A stretch of DNA of 64,000 nucleotides from Hyphomicrobiales bacterium. Its GTDB lineage: Bacteria > Pseudomonadota > Alphaproteobacteria > Rhizobiales > Beijerinckiaceae. The notes beneath the pieces are model-generated. The model did no database searches, was not told where the DNA came from, and saw nothing but the letters and a program-made list of their open reading frames with translations. The DNA is taken from the NCBI GenBank assembly GCA_027483505.1, contig JAIXUP010000055.1, forward strand, positions 46,918-110,917, given 5' to 3'. Below are positions 55,812 through 64,000 of this stretch, in pieces; the first letter of the stretch is position 1, and every line of letters begins with the position of its first letter. The translations under genes were made by a program, and so were the position numbers.

Positions 55812-58439
55812 TCAGGCCTTCTTTGTCGCAGCCTTCTTTGCCGGCGCTTTCGCCTTCGTGGCGGGTTTCGCCGCCGCCTTGGCCTTTGCGGGCTTCTTGC
55901 CGCTCTTCACCGGCGGGCCGCTGGCGATCTTGGCGCGGATCAGGTCGATGGCCTGTTCGAGCGTGACGTCGGCTTCGGTGATGGTCTTGGGCAAGGTGGC
56001 GTTGACCTTGTCCCAGTTGACATAGGCTCCATACTTGCCGCCGCGCACGGTGATCACGCCGCCATCGGGGTATTCGCCCAGCGCGCGGCCCGCCGGTGCG
56101 CCGCCGAAGCGGCGTCCGCCGCCTGCGCCGCTCTCCTTGGCGACGATCAGGTCGATGGCGCGGTTGGCGCCGATCTCCAGGATGTCGTCATCCTTGCCGA
56201 TGTTGGCGTAGGTCTTGCCGTGCTGGACATAGGGGCCGAAGCGCCCGATCGAGGCCAGGATCGGCTCGCCGGTTTCGGGGTGCTTCGCCACTTCGCGCGG
56301 AAGCGACAGCAGCACGAGCGCCCGGTCAAGGCCGATGGTCGCTGGCGACACGCCCTTCGGCAACGTCTGGCGCTTGGGTTTCTCGCCCTCGCCCAACTGC
56401 ACGTAAGGTCCGAAACGGCCGTCCCTGACCGTGACATCGACGCCGGTGACTGGGTCCTTGCCGAGAATCCTGACGCCCGGCTGGCCGCCACCCTCGCCGC
56501 TTGCCTCTCCGTCCGCGGAGGGAGCCGCCATGGGCCGCGTATAACGGCATTCAGGGTAGTTCGAGCAGCCGATGAAGCCGCCGGTCTTGGAGAAGCGCAG
56601 GCCGAGCCGGCCCGTGCCGCAGGACCTGCATAGCCGCGGATCGGCGCCGTCGGCGCGGGCCGGGAACAGATGCGGCCCCAGCGCCTCGTCGAGCTTGTCG
56701 ATCACCTCGCCGGTGCGCAGATCCTTGGCGCCAGCGATGGCCTTCGAGAACTCCTCCCAGAAGGCGCGCATGATCTCCTTCCAGTCCACCTCATGGTTGG
56801 AAATCCGGTCAAGGTCGTTTTCAAGGCTCGCGGTGAAGTCATACTCCACGTAGCGCGCGAAGAAGCTTTCGAGGAAGGACGAGAGCACGCGGCCGGTGTC
56901 GTTCGGCACCAGCCGTTTCTTGTCGATGCTGACGTATTCGCGGTCACGCAGCACCTGCAGGATCGAGGCATAGGTCGAGGGGCGGCCGATCCCGAGTTCT
57001 TCCATGCGCTTGACCAGGCTGGCCTCCGAGAAGCGTGGCGGCGGCTCGGTGAAGCTCTGGGTCGCCTTGATCTCCTTGGCGCGCAGGTTCTCCGCCGTCG
57101 TCATCTGCGGCAGGCGGCGGCTTTCCTCATCATCCTCGTCGTCGCGGCCTTCCTGATAGACCTTGAGGAAGCCGTCGAAGAGCACGACCTGGCCCGTGGC
57201 GCGCAGATCGAGCGTGCGCTCCCCGGCCCTGGCGGTGATGTCGACGGTGGTGCGCTCAAGCTGCGCGCTCTCCATCTGGCTGGCGATGGTGCGGATCCAG
57301 ATCAGCTCATAAAGCTTGGCCTGGTCCGGCTCGAGCTGGCGGATGACATAGGCCGGCAGGCGCCCCATGTCGGTCGGGCGGATGGCCTCGTGGGCTTCCT
57401 GCGCATTCTTCGCCTTGGTGGTGTATTTGCGCGGCACGTCAGGCACGTAGCCGGCGCCGAACTCCTTGGCGATGACGCGGCGGGCGGCGGCGATCGCCGA
57501 GCCGTCCATGTCGACGCCGTCGGTGCGCATGTAGGTGATGAGGCCGACGGTCTCGCCGCCGATGTCGACACCTTCATAAAGACGCTGCGCCAACTGCATC
57601 GTGCGGGCCGGGGCAAAGCCGAGCTTGCGCGAGGCTTCCTGCTGCAAGGACGAGGTCTGGAATGGCGGCGAAGGGTGGCGCTTGACGGGCTTGGCCTCGA
57701 TGCCGGCGACCTCGAACGACGCAGCTTGCAGCGCCTTCCTGAAGGCGGCAGCCTCGTCGGCCTTGCCGACATCGAGGCGACCCACTTTCTTGCCGTCAGC
57801 GCCGACCAGCCGCGCTTCGAAAGTGTGGCCGCGCAGCGTGGCGAGTTCGGCCACAAGGGTCCAGTACTCCCGCGCCCGGAAGGCCTCGATCTCGCGCTCG
57901 CGGTCGCAGACGAGCCGCAGCGCCACCGACTGGACGCGGCCTGCCGATTTTGCGCCCGGCAGCTTGCGCCAGAGCACCGGCGAGAGCGTAAAGCCGACGA
58001 GATAATCCAGCGCCCGGCGGGCCAGATAGGCGTCGACCAGCGCGCCGTCGATCTCGCGCGGGGCCTTCAGCGCGGCGGTGACGCTCTCCTTGGTGATGGC
58101 GTTGAAGGTGACACGCTCGACCGGAATGCCCTTCAGCGCCTTCTTCTCAAGCAGCGCCTGCAGCACATGCCAGGAAATGGCCTCGCCTTCCCTGTCCGGG
58201 TCAGTCGCGAGAATGAGTCGTTCCGCGCCCTTCACGGCCTTGGCGATTTCGGACAATTGCTTGGCGCCGCGCCCCTCCATCTCCCAGAGCATGGCGAAGT
58301 CCTTCTCCGGATCGACCGACCCATCCTTGGGCGGCAAATCACGGATGTGCCCGAACGACGCCACGACCTGGTAGTCGGAGCCGAGATACTTGTTGATCGT
58401 CTTCGCCTTCGCAGGCGACTCAACAACGAGCACTTTCAT
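55812..58439 (-). CDS. topA: DNA topoisomerase I
   Basis: An 875-residue type IA topoisomerase that relaxes negative supercoils. The Toprim domain starts MKVLVVESPAKAKTINKYLG and has the acidic ATDPDREGEAISWH. The active-site Tyr is 303 in LITYMRTDGVD. A C-terminal zinc finger (CRSCGTGRLG, then FIGCSNYPEC) is followed by repeated TopA C-terminal modules and a Lys/Ala-rich tail (KAKAPAKKAATKKA) that probably binds DNA. Length is typical for Hyphomicrobiales. In related genomes topA lies beside dprA and rnr; here other genes separate them. Confidence 0.98.
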   Translation of the reverse strand: MKVLVVESPAKAKTINKYLGSDYQVVASFGHIRDLPPKDGSVDPEKDFAMLWEMEGRGAKQLSEIAKAVKGAERLILATDPDREGEAISWHVLQALLEKKALKGIPVERVTFNAITKESVTAALKAPREIDGALVDAYLARRALDYLVGFTLSPVLWRKLPGAKSAGRVQSVALRLVCDREREIEAFRAREYWTLVAELATLRGHTFEARLVGADGKKVGRLDVGKADEAAAFRKALQAASFEVAGIEAKPVKRHPSPPFQTSSLQQEASRKLGFAPARTMQLAQRLYEGVDIGGETVGLITYMRTDGVDMDGSAIAAARRVIAKEFGAGYVPDVPRKYTTKAKNAQEAHEAIRPTDMGRLPAYVIRQLEPDQAKLYELIWIRTIASQMESAQLERTTVDITARAGERTLDLRATGQVVLFDGFLKVYQEGRDDEDDEESRRLPQMTTAENLRAKEIKATQSFTEPPPRFSEASLVKRMEELGIGRPSTYASILQVLRDREYVSIDKKRLVPNDTGRVLSSFLESFFARYVEYDFTASLENDLDRISNHEVDWKEIMRAFWEEFSKAIAGAKDLRTGEVIDKLDEALGPHLFPARADGADPRLCRSCGTGRLGLRFSKTGGFIGCSNYPECRYTRPMAAPSADGEASGEGGGQPGVRILGKDPVTGVDVTVRDGRFGPYVQLGEGEKPKRQTLPKGVSPATIGLDRALVLLSLPREVAKHPETGEPILASIGRFGPYVQHGKTYANIGKDDDILEIGANRAIDLIVAKESGAGGGRRFGGAPAGRALGEYPDGGVITVRGGKYGAYVNWDKVNATLPKTITEADVTLEQAIDLIRAKIASGPPVKSGKKPAKAKAAAKPATKAKAPAKKAATKKA

Positions 58440-58655
58440 GGACTTATGCGTACTTCCTGCGGACTGGATTCAAGCCGGCGGCGCTTGCGGCGCAATCGGA
58501 GTGCCCGGATCACGGGCGGGCCGCAAACTGGTGCAAGGCCATTCAGAAGTCAATTGAACGTGAACAGGCTGCTTCGCCGCAGGCTGCGCATGGCCCGTTA
58601 CTTGAATGTTCATCTTCAGCGCTTACTCTCAAATGCCTTAAAGGAGATTCAAGGA

Positions 58656-58961
58656 ATGCCCCGTGATCCCCTGCACAGGCTCCTGATCGTCAACCTCCTG
58701 AGCGGGGCAGCAATCGGCGTGCTGTTCGTGATCGGCCTGTTGTGGACGGATGCCTATGGGTTGCACACGCTGATCTCGCGTGATCCCGATGGGCTGGTAG
58801 CGCTGTTCGCCCTGCTTTCGGGCTGCGTCATCACCGCCTCAAGCGTCGTCGCCGGTTCGGCGATCATGATGAACCGCAAATCGCGTGACGACGATGATGA
58901 CCGTGGCGGCGGACCTGGCATCGAAGACCTCGTGCCGATCAAGGTGCGGTCCCGCCGCTGA
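58656..58961 (+). CDS. Small two-span membrane protein, 101 aa
   Basis: ATG 58656 has AAGGAG (58641-58646) nine bases upstream. Two hydrophobic segments (LLIVNLLSGAAIGVLFVIGLLW and LVALFALLSGCVITASSVVAGSA) are separated by a polar loop with a His and Asp pair. The C-terminal tail is highly charged (SRDDDDDRGGG) and ends with basic VRSRR. No named family, although similar small proteins occur near topA in relatives. Divergent from topA across 216 bases. Confidence 0.7.
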   Translation: MPRDPLHRLLIVNLLSGAAIGVLFVIGLLWTDAYGLHTLISRDPDGLVALFALLSGCVITASSVVAGSAIMMNRKSRDDDDDRGGGPGIEDLVPIKVRSRR

Positions 58962-58995
58962 GGGCGCGCTCTATCTCCTGTCACTCCGCAATCCG

Positions 58996-59019
58996 CATCC
59001 TGAGCCCATCGAAGGATGA
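58996..59019 (-). repeat. Intergenic repeat family B, left arm of inverted pair 2
   Basis: CATCCTGAGCCC then ATCGAAGGATGA: reverse-complement copy facing the element at 59045-59073, 25 bases away. The pair can fold into a long imperfect hairpin between the small membrane gene and pyrB. Confidence 0.6.
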
Positions 59020-59044
59020 CATCCCGTTGGTGCGCGGCTGGAAC

Positions 59045-59073
59045 CCTCGTCCTTCGACAGGCTCAGGATGAGG
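59045..59073 (+). repeat. Intergenic repeat family B, right arm of inverted pair 2
   Basis: CCTCGTCCTTCGACAGG then CTCAGGATGAGG. Closest to the consensus of the family; also partly self-complementary at its ends. Confidence 0.6.
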
Positions 59074-59161
59074 GAATTGGTGTGTTTGCAAGTCGGCGCT
59101 GGGGACAGCCCGCATGCTTCGCTTGCGACTCGTGAGCATCGGGCCTATCCAGCCATCTTCA

Positions 59162-60115
59162 ATGACATATGCCGGCCACCCACCCGTGACCTTCGCGCGC
59201 AAGCATCTGCTTGGCATCCAGGGGCTCAATCGCCTCGAGATCACCAGCCTGCTTGATCTGGCCGATTCCTATGTGGAACTTTCCCGGCAGGTCGAGAAGA
59301 AGACCTCAAGTCTGCGTGGCCGCACCCAGATCAACCTGTTCTTCGAGGCCTCCACCCGCACGCAGGCCTCCTTCGAGCTGGCCGGAAAACGGCTCGGCGC
59401 GGATGTGATGAACATGAGTGTCGGCAATTCCTCCGTGAAGAAGGGCGAGACGCTGATCGACACGGCGGCGACGCTCAACGCCATGCACCCCGACATCATC
59501 ATCGTGCGGCACCATGCGGCGGGCGCGGTGGAACTGCTCTCGCGCAAGGTCGATTGCTCGGTGGTCAATGCCGGCGATGGCGCGCATGAGCATCCGACGC
59601 AGGCCCTGCTCGACGCGCTGACCATCCGCCGCAACAAGGGCGGGATCGAGGGGCTGGTGGTCGCCATCTGCGGCGACATCCTGCACAGCCGTGTGGCGCG
59701 CTCCAACATCATCCTGCTCTCGGCGCTGGGCGCGCATGTCAGGCTGATCGGGCCTTCGACGCTGATCCCGCCCGGCTTCGAAGGCCTCGGCCTGCCGATC
59801 TACACCGACATGAAGAAGGGTCTGGAAGGCGCCGACATCATCATGATGCTGCGCCTGCAGCGCGAGCGCATGAGCGGCTCGTTCATCCCCTCCGCCAAGG
59901 AGTATTTCCGCTATTTCGGCCTCGACCAGGAAAAGCTGAGCGTCGCCAAGCCAGATGCGCTGGTGATGCACCCCGGCCCCATGAACCGCGGCGTCGAAAT
60001 CGCCACCGATGTCGCCGACGGCGCGCAATCGCTGATCCGCGAACAGGTTGAAATGGGCGTCGCCGTGCGGATGGCGGTGCTTGAAGCGCTGGCGGGGGGC
60101 ATGCGGAATGGGTGA
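59162..60115 (+). CDS. pyrB: Aspartate carbamoyltransferase catalytic subunit
   Basis: A 317-residue ATCase making carbamoyl-aspartate in pyrimidine synthesis. ATG 59162 ([18 protein letters not shown]) suits the family; upstream frame is intergenic repeat. The carbamoyl-phosphate loop is [30 protein letters not shown], the HSR-like [13 protein letters not shown], and [12 protein letters not shown] are conserved. It overlaps the pyrC-like gene by eight bases. No pyrI regulatory subunit is visible, in line with the class of ATCase that associates with a dihydroorotase-like partner. Confidence 0.97.
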   Translation: MTYAGHPPVTFARKHLLGIQGLNRLEITSLLDLADSYVELSRQVEKKTSSLRGRTQINLFFEASTRTQASFELAGKRLGADVMNMSVGNSSVKKGETLIDTAATLNAMHPDIIIVRHHAAGAVELLSRKVDCSVVNAGDGAHEHPTQALLDALTIRRNKGGIEGLVVAICGDILHSRVARSNIILLSALGAHVRLIGPSTLIPPGFEGLGLPIYTDMKKGLEGADIIMMLRLQRERMSGSFIPSAKEYFRYFGLDQEKLSVAKPDALVMHPGPMNRGVEIATDVADGAQSLIREQVEMGVAVRMAVLEALAGGMRNG

Positions 60116-61391
60116 CCTCGCCCTCACCAACGCCCGCCTGATCGACCCTGCCTCGGGCACGGAAAGCCATGGCGGCGTGCTTGTCCGTGACGGCGTGATC
60201 GCGGCGGTTGGCGCTCAGGTGAAAGCCGGTGCCCTGCCCGCCGATGCCGACATCCATGATTGCGGCGGCCTCATCCTCAGCCCCGGCCTGATCGACATGT
60301 GCGCCTTTGCCGGCGAGCCGGGCGCGGAACATCGCGAGACCTTGCGTACGGCGTCGGAAGCGGCGGCGGCGGGCGGGGTGACCACGCTGGTGTGCCGGCC
60401 GGACACCGCGCCGGTGGTGGACGATCCGGCGATCATCGATTTCATCAAGCGCCGGGCGCGCGACAAGGCTGTGGTCAATGTGCGGCCTTCGGCGGCGCTG
60501 ACCAAGGGCCTCCACGGGCTGGAGATGACCGAGTTCGGCCTGCTGCTGGAAGCCGGCGCGGTGTTCTTCACGGATGGACCACGCTCGGTGATGAACGCGC
60601 AGGTGATGCGCCGGGCGCTGATCTATGCGCGCGACTTCGGCGCGCTGATCGTGCACCACCTCGAAGACCCGAACCTGCGCGGCGAAGGGGTGATGAACGA
60701 GGGCGAGTTCGCCTCGCGCCTTGGCCTGACCGGCATCCCGCAGGTGGCCGAGACGATCATTCTTGAACGCGATCTCGCCCTCGTCGCCGCGACGGGCGGA
60801 CGCTACCACGCCAGCATGATCTCGTGCTCCGGCTCCATCGACCTGATGCGCCGGGCCAAGGCGGCTGGGCTCAACGTGACCTGCGGGGTGTCGATCAACA
60901 ACCTGACGCTCAACGAGAACGACGTCGGCGCCTACCGCACCTTCTGCAAGCTCTCGCCGCCGCTGCGCCACGAGAACGAGCGTCTGGCGCTGGTCGATCC
61001 CCTGAGTGATCGCACTATCGACGTGATCGTTTCCGACCATGACCCGCAGGATGTCGAGACGAAGCGCCAGCCGTTCGGCGAGGCAGCAAACGGCGCCGTC
61101 GGGCTCGAAACCATGCTGTCAGCGGCGCTGCGCCTGCACCATTCGAACGACATCGCGCTGCCCCGCCTGCTCGCTGCGATGACATCGGCGCCGGCGGCGT
61201 TGATCGGCTCGAAGGCCGGGCGGCTTGAGGCCGGCGCACCGGCAGACCTGATCGTGATCGATCCGGACCAGCCTTACGTGCTGCAAAAGGCCAAGCTGAA
61301 ATCGCGTTCCAAGAACTCGCCCTTCGATGAGGCGCGCATGGAAGGCAAGGCGGTCAAGGTCATCGTCGGCGGCCACGCGGTTGCCGGTTAG
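60108..61391 (+). CDS. Dihydroorotase-like protein, probably non-catalytic
   Basis: A 427-residue amidohydrolase-superfamily protein, overlapping pyrB by eight bases (ATG 60108). Active dihydroorotases have an HxH zinc motif after the first barrel strand; here the place reads [13 protein letters not shown], with C65 and F67 instead of the two His. Other active-site neighbours are partly kept ([16 protein letters not shown]). Established knowledge: several bacteria encode such inactive PyrC homologues beside pyrB, where they hold the ATCase complex together, with an active dihydroorotase elsewhere. A strict catalytic role is therefore unlikely; assembly of the PyrB complex is the likely job. 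Confidence 0.88.
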   Translation: MGDLALTNARLIDPASGTESHGGVLVRDGVIAAVGAQVKAGALPADADIHDCGGLILSPGLIDMCAFAGEPGAEHRETLRTASEAAAAGGVTTLVCRPDTAPVVDDPAIIDFIKRRARDKAVVNVRPSAALTKGLHGLEMTEFGLLLEAGAVFFTDGPRSVMNAQVMRRALIYARDFGALIVHHLEDPNLRGEGVMNEGEFASRLGLTGIPQVAETIILERDLALVAATGGRYHASMISCSGSIDLMRRAKAAGLNVTCGVSINNLTLNENDVGAYRTFCKLSPPLRHENERLALVDPLSDRTIDVIVSDHDPQDVETKRQPFGEAANGAVGLETMLSAALRLHHSNDIALPRLLAAMTSAPAALIGSKAGRLEAGAPADLIVIDPDQPYVLQKAKLKSRSKNSPFDEARMEGKAVKVIVGGHAVAG

Positions 61392-61409
61392 CCGACCTGC
61401 GCGAAAGTC

Positions 61410-61430
61410 GCCGGACCGAAAAAATCCGGC
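61410..61430 (+). terminator. Putative terminator after the pyrB operon
   Basis: GCCGGA (61410-61415) pairs with TCCGGC (61425-61430), nine-base loop. TTCCCCTTTTT follows. A six-base stem with an interrupted T-run, 19 bases after the stop; moderately convincing. Confidence 0.45.
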
Positions 61431-61470
61431 TTCCCCTTTTTGCCGAACTGCTCTAACTCCGCGCCTGTGT

Positions 61471-61545
61471 TGGGGCGTCGCCAAGCGGTAAGGCAGCGGT
61501 TTTTGGTACCGCCATCCCCAGGTTCGAATCCTGGCGCCCCAGCCA
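61471..61545 (+). tRNA. tRNA-Gln (anticodon UUG)
   Basis: A 75-nt cloverleaf with genomic CCA. The acceptor stem is TGGGGCG with CGCCCCA; the anticodon loop contains TTTTGGT with anticodon TTG; the T arm is CAGG-TTCGAAT-CCTG. Acceptor U1-A72 fits tRNA-Gln, including those charged by the GluRS/GatCAB route. It reads CAA, and CAG by wobble. Confidence 0.96.
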
Positions 61546-61666
61546 TTCCGCCTTTTGCCAGCCTCTGCATCCAGCGTGTTTTGGTGTTGCGCTGCAAAGG
61601 TGCGCTGGCTATAACCCCGCCTGTCGCTCGAACCCCGTCATAGCGGCATGCGCTCGCGCGCACAGT

Positions 61667-61743
61667 CGGAGTGTGGCTCAGCCTGGTAGAGCACTACGTT
61701 CGGGACGTAGGGGTCGCAGGTTCAAATCCTGCCACTCCGACCA
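61667..61743 (+). tRNA. tRNA-Pro (anticodon CGG)
   Basis: A 77-nt cloverleaf with genomic CCA. The acceptor stem is CGGAGTG with CACTCCG; the anticodon stem CTACG/CGTAG encloses TTCGGGA, so the anticodon is CGG (codon CCG). The T arm is GCAGG-TTCAAAT-CCTGC. Followed by ATTTTCTTGTTTTT, which could end transcription. It lies 121 bases after tRNA-Gln. Confidence 0.96.
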
Positions 61744-61760
61744 TTTTCTTGTTTTTGCGC

Positions 61761-62315
61761 TCAGCTTGTCCCGCCCGGCGCGGTGAAGGCCCGCTCGATG
61801 GCGGTGAGCACCCGCGGGTCGGTAGGCTCGACCGATGTGGGGAACACCGAGGCAATGCGGCCGTCGCGGCCGATCAGGTATTTGTGGAAATTCCAGCGCG
61901 GAGTGTCCAAAGGGCGCTCACGGGCCGCCCAGCGGTAGAACGGGTGCGCGTCCTCCCCGATCACCGAGGTCTTGGCCGCCAATGGAAAGGTCACGCCGAA
62001 GCGGGATGAGCAGAAGCCGAGAATGTCCTCATTCGAGCCCGGCTCCTGGCCGGCGAAGTCATTGGCCGGCACGCCGACGACGGTCAGGCCACGGGCGCGA
62101 TAGCGGGTCCACAGGCTCTGCAATCCGGCATACTGATTGGTGAAGCCGCAGCGCGAGGCGGTGTTGACCACCAGCAGCAGCTTGCCGCGATAATCGCTGA
62201 GGTTGATCCTGCCGCCCTCGATGCCGTCGAAGCTGTAGGCGTGGGCGGATGCCTCCGCGCCTGTTGCGGCCATCATGGCCAGCCCTGCCCCCAGCACCGT
62301 CCTGCGATCGATCAT
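61761..62315 (-). CDS. Exported glutathione peroxidase-family protein
   Basis: A 184-residue thiol peroxidase. The N-terminus MIDRRTVLGAGLAMMAATGA looks like a short Tat or Sec signal with a twin Arg, so it is probably periplasmic. The catalytic set is complete: peroxidatic C56 (NTASRCGFTNQY), Q90 (NDFAGQEPG), W141 and N142 (RWNFHKYL). It is a Cys rather than selenocysteine form. It reduces hydroperoxides, in practice often with thioredoxin. The stop is 17 bases from the 3' end of tRNA-Pro, in opposite orientation. Confidence 0.93.
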   Translation of the reverse strand: MIDRRTVLGAGLAMMAATGAEASAHAYSFDGIEGGRINLSDYRGKLLLVVNTASRCGFTNQYAGLQSLWTRYRARGLTVVGVPANDFAGQEPGSNEDILGFCSSRFGVTFPLAAKTSVIGEDAHPFYRWAARERPLDTPRWNFHKYLIGRDGRIASVFPTSVEPTDPRVLTAIERAFTAPGGTS

Positions 62316-62389
62316 GACCTGCTCCCGTCAGAAGCTTCACTCTAGCCCAGAATACGCACGAACCAAGGCGCTGGATGCCGCGGAGGCGT

Positions 62390-62433
62390 AAGGGCGCAGT
62401 CCAGCCCGGTGACCAGCGACAGGATGCGCCCTT
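62390..62433. promoter_or_regulatory. 9-bp inverted repeat in a divergent promoter region
   Basis: AAGGGCGCA (62390-62398) is the exact inverse of TGCGCCCTT (62425-62433), 26 bases apart, in the 152-base gap between the divergent peroxidase and sterol-desaturase-like genes. It could be an operator or an RNA hairpin in the latter's leader. Confidence 0.35.
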
Positions 62434-62467
62434 GACCCGGCCATATCGGCAACCCCATCTGCCGTGC

Positions 62468-63286
62468 ATGACAGCCTCAACTCCCTTGCTGATTGCGGGC
62501 TTTCCCGAACCTACAATCCGGCTCGCCTTCTTCTTCGGCATTTTCGGCCTGATGGCTCTGTGGGAGTTCCTCGACCCGTGGCGTGAGGCCAGGCAGGGCC
62601 GCGCCGTGCGCTGGCCTGCGAACCTCGGCATCTTCGCGCTCGACATCATCGTGGCGCGGCTGGTCTTTCCGGCTTCCGCCGTGGGCGTGGCGCTGTGGGC
62701 GCAGGGACAGGGCCTTGGCCTGCTGCCGCTGCTGGGACTGCCGCCGGTCGCCGCCGGCGTGATCGGGTTCGTCGCGCTCGATCTGATGGTCTATGCGCAG
62801 CATGTGATGTTTCACAAGGCGCCGCTCCTGTGGCGCGTTCACCGGATGCACCATGCCGACACCGAGCTGGATGTGACCTCGGGTTTTCGATTCCACCCCA
62901 TCGAGATCGTCATATCGCTGGCCACCAAGGCGGCCCTGATCATCGCCCTCGGCGTGCCGCCCGAGGCCGTGCTGGCGTTCGAGATCGTGCTCAACGGCAT
63001 GGCGCTGTACAACCACTCGAACGTGCGCCTGCCGGAACGCTTCGAACGCGTGCTGCGCTGGTTCGTGGTGACGCCGGAAATGCACATCATCCACCACTCG
63101 GCAGCGCAGCGCGAGACGGACTCCAACTACGGCTTCAACCTCGCCATCTGGGACCGGTTGTTCCGCACCTATGCGCACCGCCCGGCAGCGGGCTATGACG
63201 GCATGGTCGTCGGGTTGGAGGAGTTCCGCGACCGTTCGGAACAGCGGGTTGACAAGCTGGTGACGCAGCCGTTTCGCGAAGGGTGA
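62468..63286 (+). CDS. Sterol desaturase / fatty acid hydroxylase family protein
   Basis: A 272-residue integral membrane di-iron enzyme. The His clusters are present: H112 and H116 (QHVMFH), H125, H128 and H129 (HRMHH), then NHSN and the late HIIHHS. Four or so hydrophobic segments flank them (FFFGIFGLMALWEFL, FALDIIVARLVF). The family oxidises C-H bonds of lipids such as sterols, carotenoids or ether lipids; the substrate is not known. ATG 62468 gives the normal length; the frame from 62375 has an unlikely leader. Confidence 0.9.
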   Translation: MTASTPLLIAGFPEPTIRLAFFFGIFGLMALWEFLDPWREARQGRAVRWPANLGIFALDIIVARLVFPASAVGVALWAQGQGLGLLPLLGLPPVAAGVIGFVALDLMVYAQHVMFHKAPLLWRVHRMHHADTELDVTSGFRFHPIEIVISLATKAALIIALGVPPEAVLAFEIVLNGMALYNHSNVRLPERFERVLRWFVVTPEMHIIHHSAAQRETDSNYGFNLAIWDRLFRTYAHRPAAGYDGMVVGLEEFRDRSEQRVDKLVTQPFREG

Positions 63287-63339
63287 GCGGGCCAGGTTTC
63301 GCCCTTCCCCGGCCCGGCCAAACATGCCAAACCGCTGAG

Positions 63340-64000
63340 GTGAGCAAAGCGCCCTTCCCCACAAAAGATGACATCATCCGCTTCATTGCGGCCGAGCGCG
63401 AGGCCGGGCGCGAGGTCGGCAAGCGCGAGATCGCGCGGGCCTTCACGCTGCCGCAGGGCGGACGCGTCTGGCTGAAGCAGCTTCTGCGCGAGATCGAAGC
63501 CGAGACGGACCGTCCGCGCAAGGGGCGCGAGCCCGGTCGTGGTGTGTCCACGGTGATGCTGATCGACATCACCGGACGGGACCGCGACGGCGAACTGATC
63601 GCAGCGCCAACCGAGTGGGCAGAGGCCGATGGTCCTGTGCCGCGGATCACTGTGACCGTGCCACGCAGGGCACTGCCCGGAACCCCGATTCCCGGGGTCG
63701 GCGAGCGGGTGCTCGCCAAGATGCATGCGCGCGGCGACAATGACTGGGAGGCACGGGCGCTGAAGATCATTGCGCGCGAACGCCCGAGCGTGATCGGCGT
63801 CTTCCGCGCCTATCCCGATGGCGGCGGCCGGGTCGAATCCGTGGAGAAGAAGGCGCGTGGCAAGGAAATCCTGATCCAGCGTGGCGATGAGGGCGACGCG
63901 ACGGACGGCGATCTGGTATCCGTCACTTTGGGCAAGGTCGGGGCGCGCGGCGGGCTTGGGGTTCAGCGCGGCCGCATCAAGGAGCGGCTCGGATCGGTCA
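63340..64000 (+). CDS. rnr: Ribonuclease R (3' end outside window)
   Basis: 220 codons of an RNase R, open to the window edge. The GTG start at 63340 gives SKAPFPTKDDIIRFIAAE and a winged-helix region (VGKREIARAFTLPQGGRVWLKQLLREIE), followed by cold-shock domain sequence (VIGVFRAYPDGGGRVES). The catalytic RNB domain and S1 domain are beyond the edge. The enzyme degrades structured RNA 3' to 5'. GAGG overlaps the start, and no better start exists because an ATG at 63324 is out of frame and stops at once. Grouping with topA and dprA fits the order. Confidence 0.94.
   Translation, partial: MSKAPFPTKDDIIRFIAAEREAGREVGKREIARAFTLPQGGRVWLKQLLREIEAETDRPRKGREPGRGVSTVMLIDITGRDRDGELIAAPTEWAEADGPVPRITVTVPRRALPGTPIPGVGERVLAKMHARGDNDWEARALKIIARERPSVIGVFRAYPDGGGRVESVEKKARGKEILIQRGDEGDATDGDLVSVTLGKVGARGGLGVQRGRIKERLGSV

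Noticed and set aside
56670..58655. Long plus-strand frame running into the small membrane-protein gene
   Set aside because: Only the last 101 codons (from ATG 58656, with AAGGAG) make sense; the rest is antisense to topA.
1..64000. CRISPR arrays, prophage, insertion sequences, toxin-antitoxin pairs
   Set aside because: No regularly spaced direct repeats, transposase, integrase or toxin-like genes were seen in the reading frames.

Overview
The window is GC-rich, densely coded chromosomal DNA from an alphaproteobacterium, most likely of the order Hyphomicrobiales (Rhizobiales). The basis is gene content and order: an HdaA-type DnaA homologue beside ppk and ppx, the AI-2E/CDP-alcohol transferase/purM/purN block, rnd near aspS, gatCAB near ruvX, a pyrB plus pyrC-like pair, and dprA/plsY/topA/rnr. 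The genus cannot be fixed from sequence alone. There is no prophage, insertion sequence, CRISPR array or rRNA. Both ends cut genes: a family 2 glycosyltransferase at the left and ribonuclease R at the right.

Layout. 1-2.8 kb: a truncated glycosyltransferase, a 599-residue exported protein of unknown function behind a 13-bp inverted repeat, and a small lipoprotein. 2.9-13.6 kb: aspS, then a penicillin-acylase-type Ntn hydrolase, a Tat-exported kelch protein, a soluble PAS-PAS chemoreceptor, a propionyl-CoA carboxylase beta subunit and rnd. 13.6-22.1 kb: a leftward five-gene run (CDP-alcohol phosphatidyltransferase, AI-2E permease, hdaA, ppk, ppx) divergent from purM-purN. 22.2-25.8 kb: a small membrane protein, a molybdopterin oxidoreductase, ndk and a Sel1-like protein.

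26-39.3 kb: catabolism of nitrogen compounds and a peptide-ligase-like operon. An Lrp/AsnC regulator is divergent from rocF-rocD (arginase, ornithine aminotransferase). Converging on rocD is a tight leftward operon: transglutaminase/DUF2126 protein, ATP-grasp/alpha-E fusion, second transglutaminase, M20 peptidase, with eutB-eutC upstream. This operon is the least understood and most interesting system in the window.

39.4-47.7 kb: GNAT and GST genes, an NTF2-like protein, gatB, an O-antigen-ligase-like protein, a small membrane protein, gatA and gatC; then a metallo-beta-lactamase-fold hydrolase divergent from ruvX. AspRS and GatCAB together fit tRNA-dependent amidation. 47.7-55.7 kb: two related secreted Tyr-rich proteins, an AEC transporter, dprA, plsY, a DUF2189 membrane protein, class III alcohol dehydrogenase (formaldehyde oxidation) and a VOC dioxygenase behind an 18-bp palindrome. 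55.8-64 kb: topA, a small membrane protein, pyrB and an apparently non-catalytic dihydroorotase homologue, tRNA-Gln(UUG), tRNA-Pro(CGG), an exported glutathione peroxidase, a sterol-desaturase-family protein and rnr.

Two intergenic repeat families are visible: a 73-74 bp element (2 copies) and a 23-29 bp element ending in GGATGAGG (5 copies, four of them as two inverted pairs). Start codons were chosen by Shine-Dalgarno sites, conserved N-termini and overlaps with upstream stops, and are often downstream of the longest possible frame.
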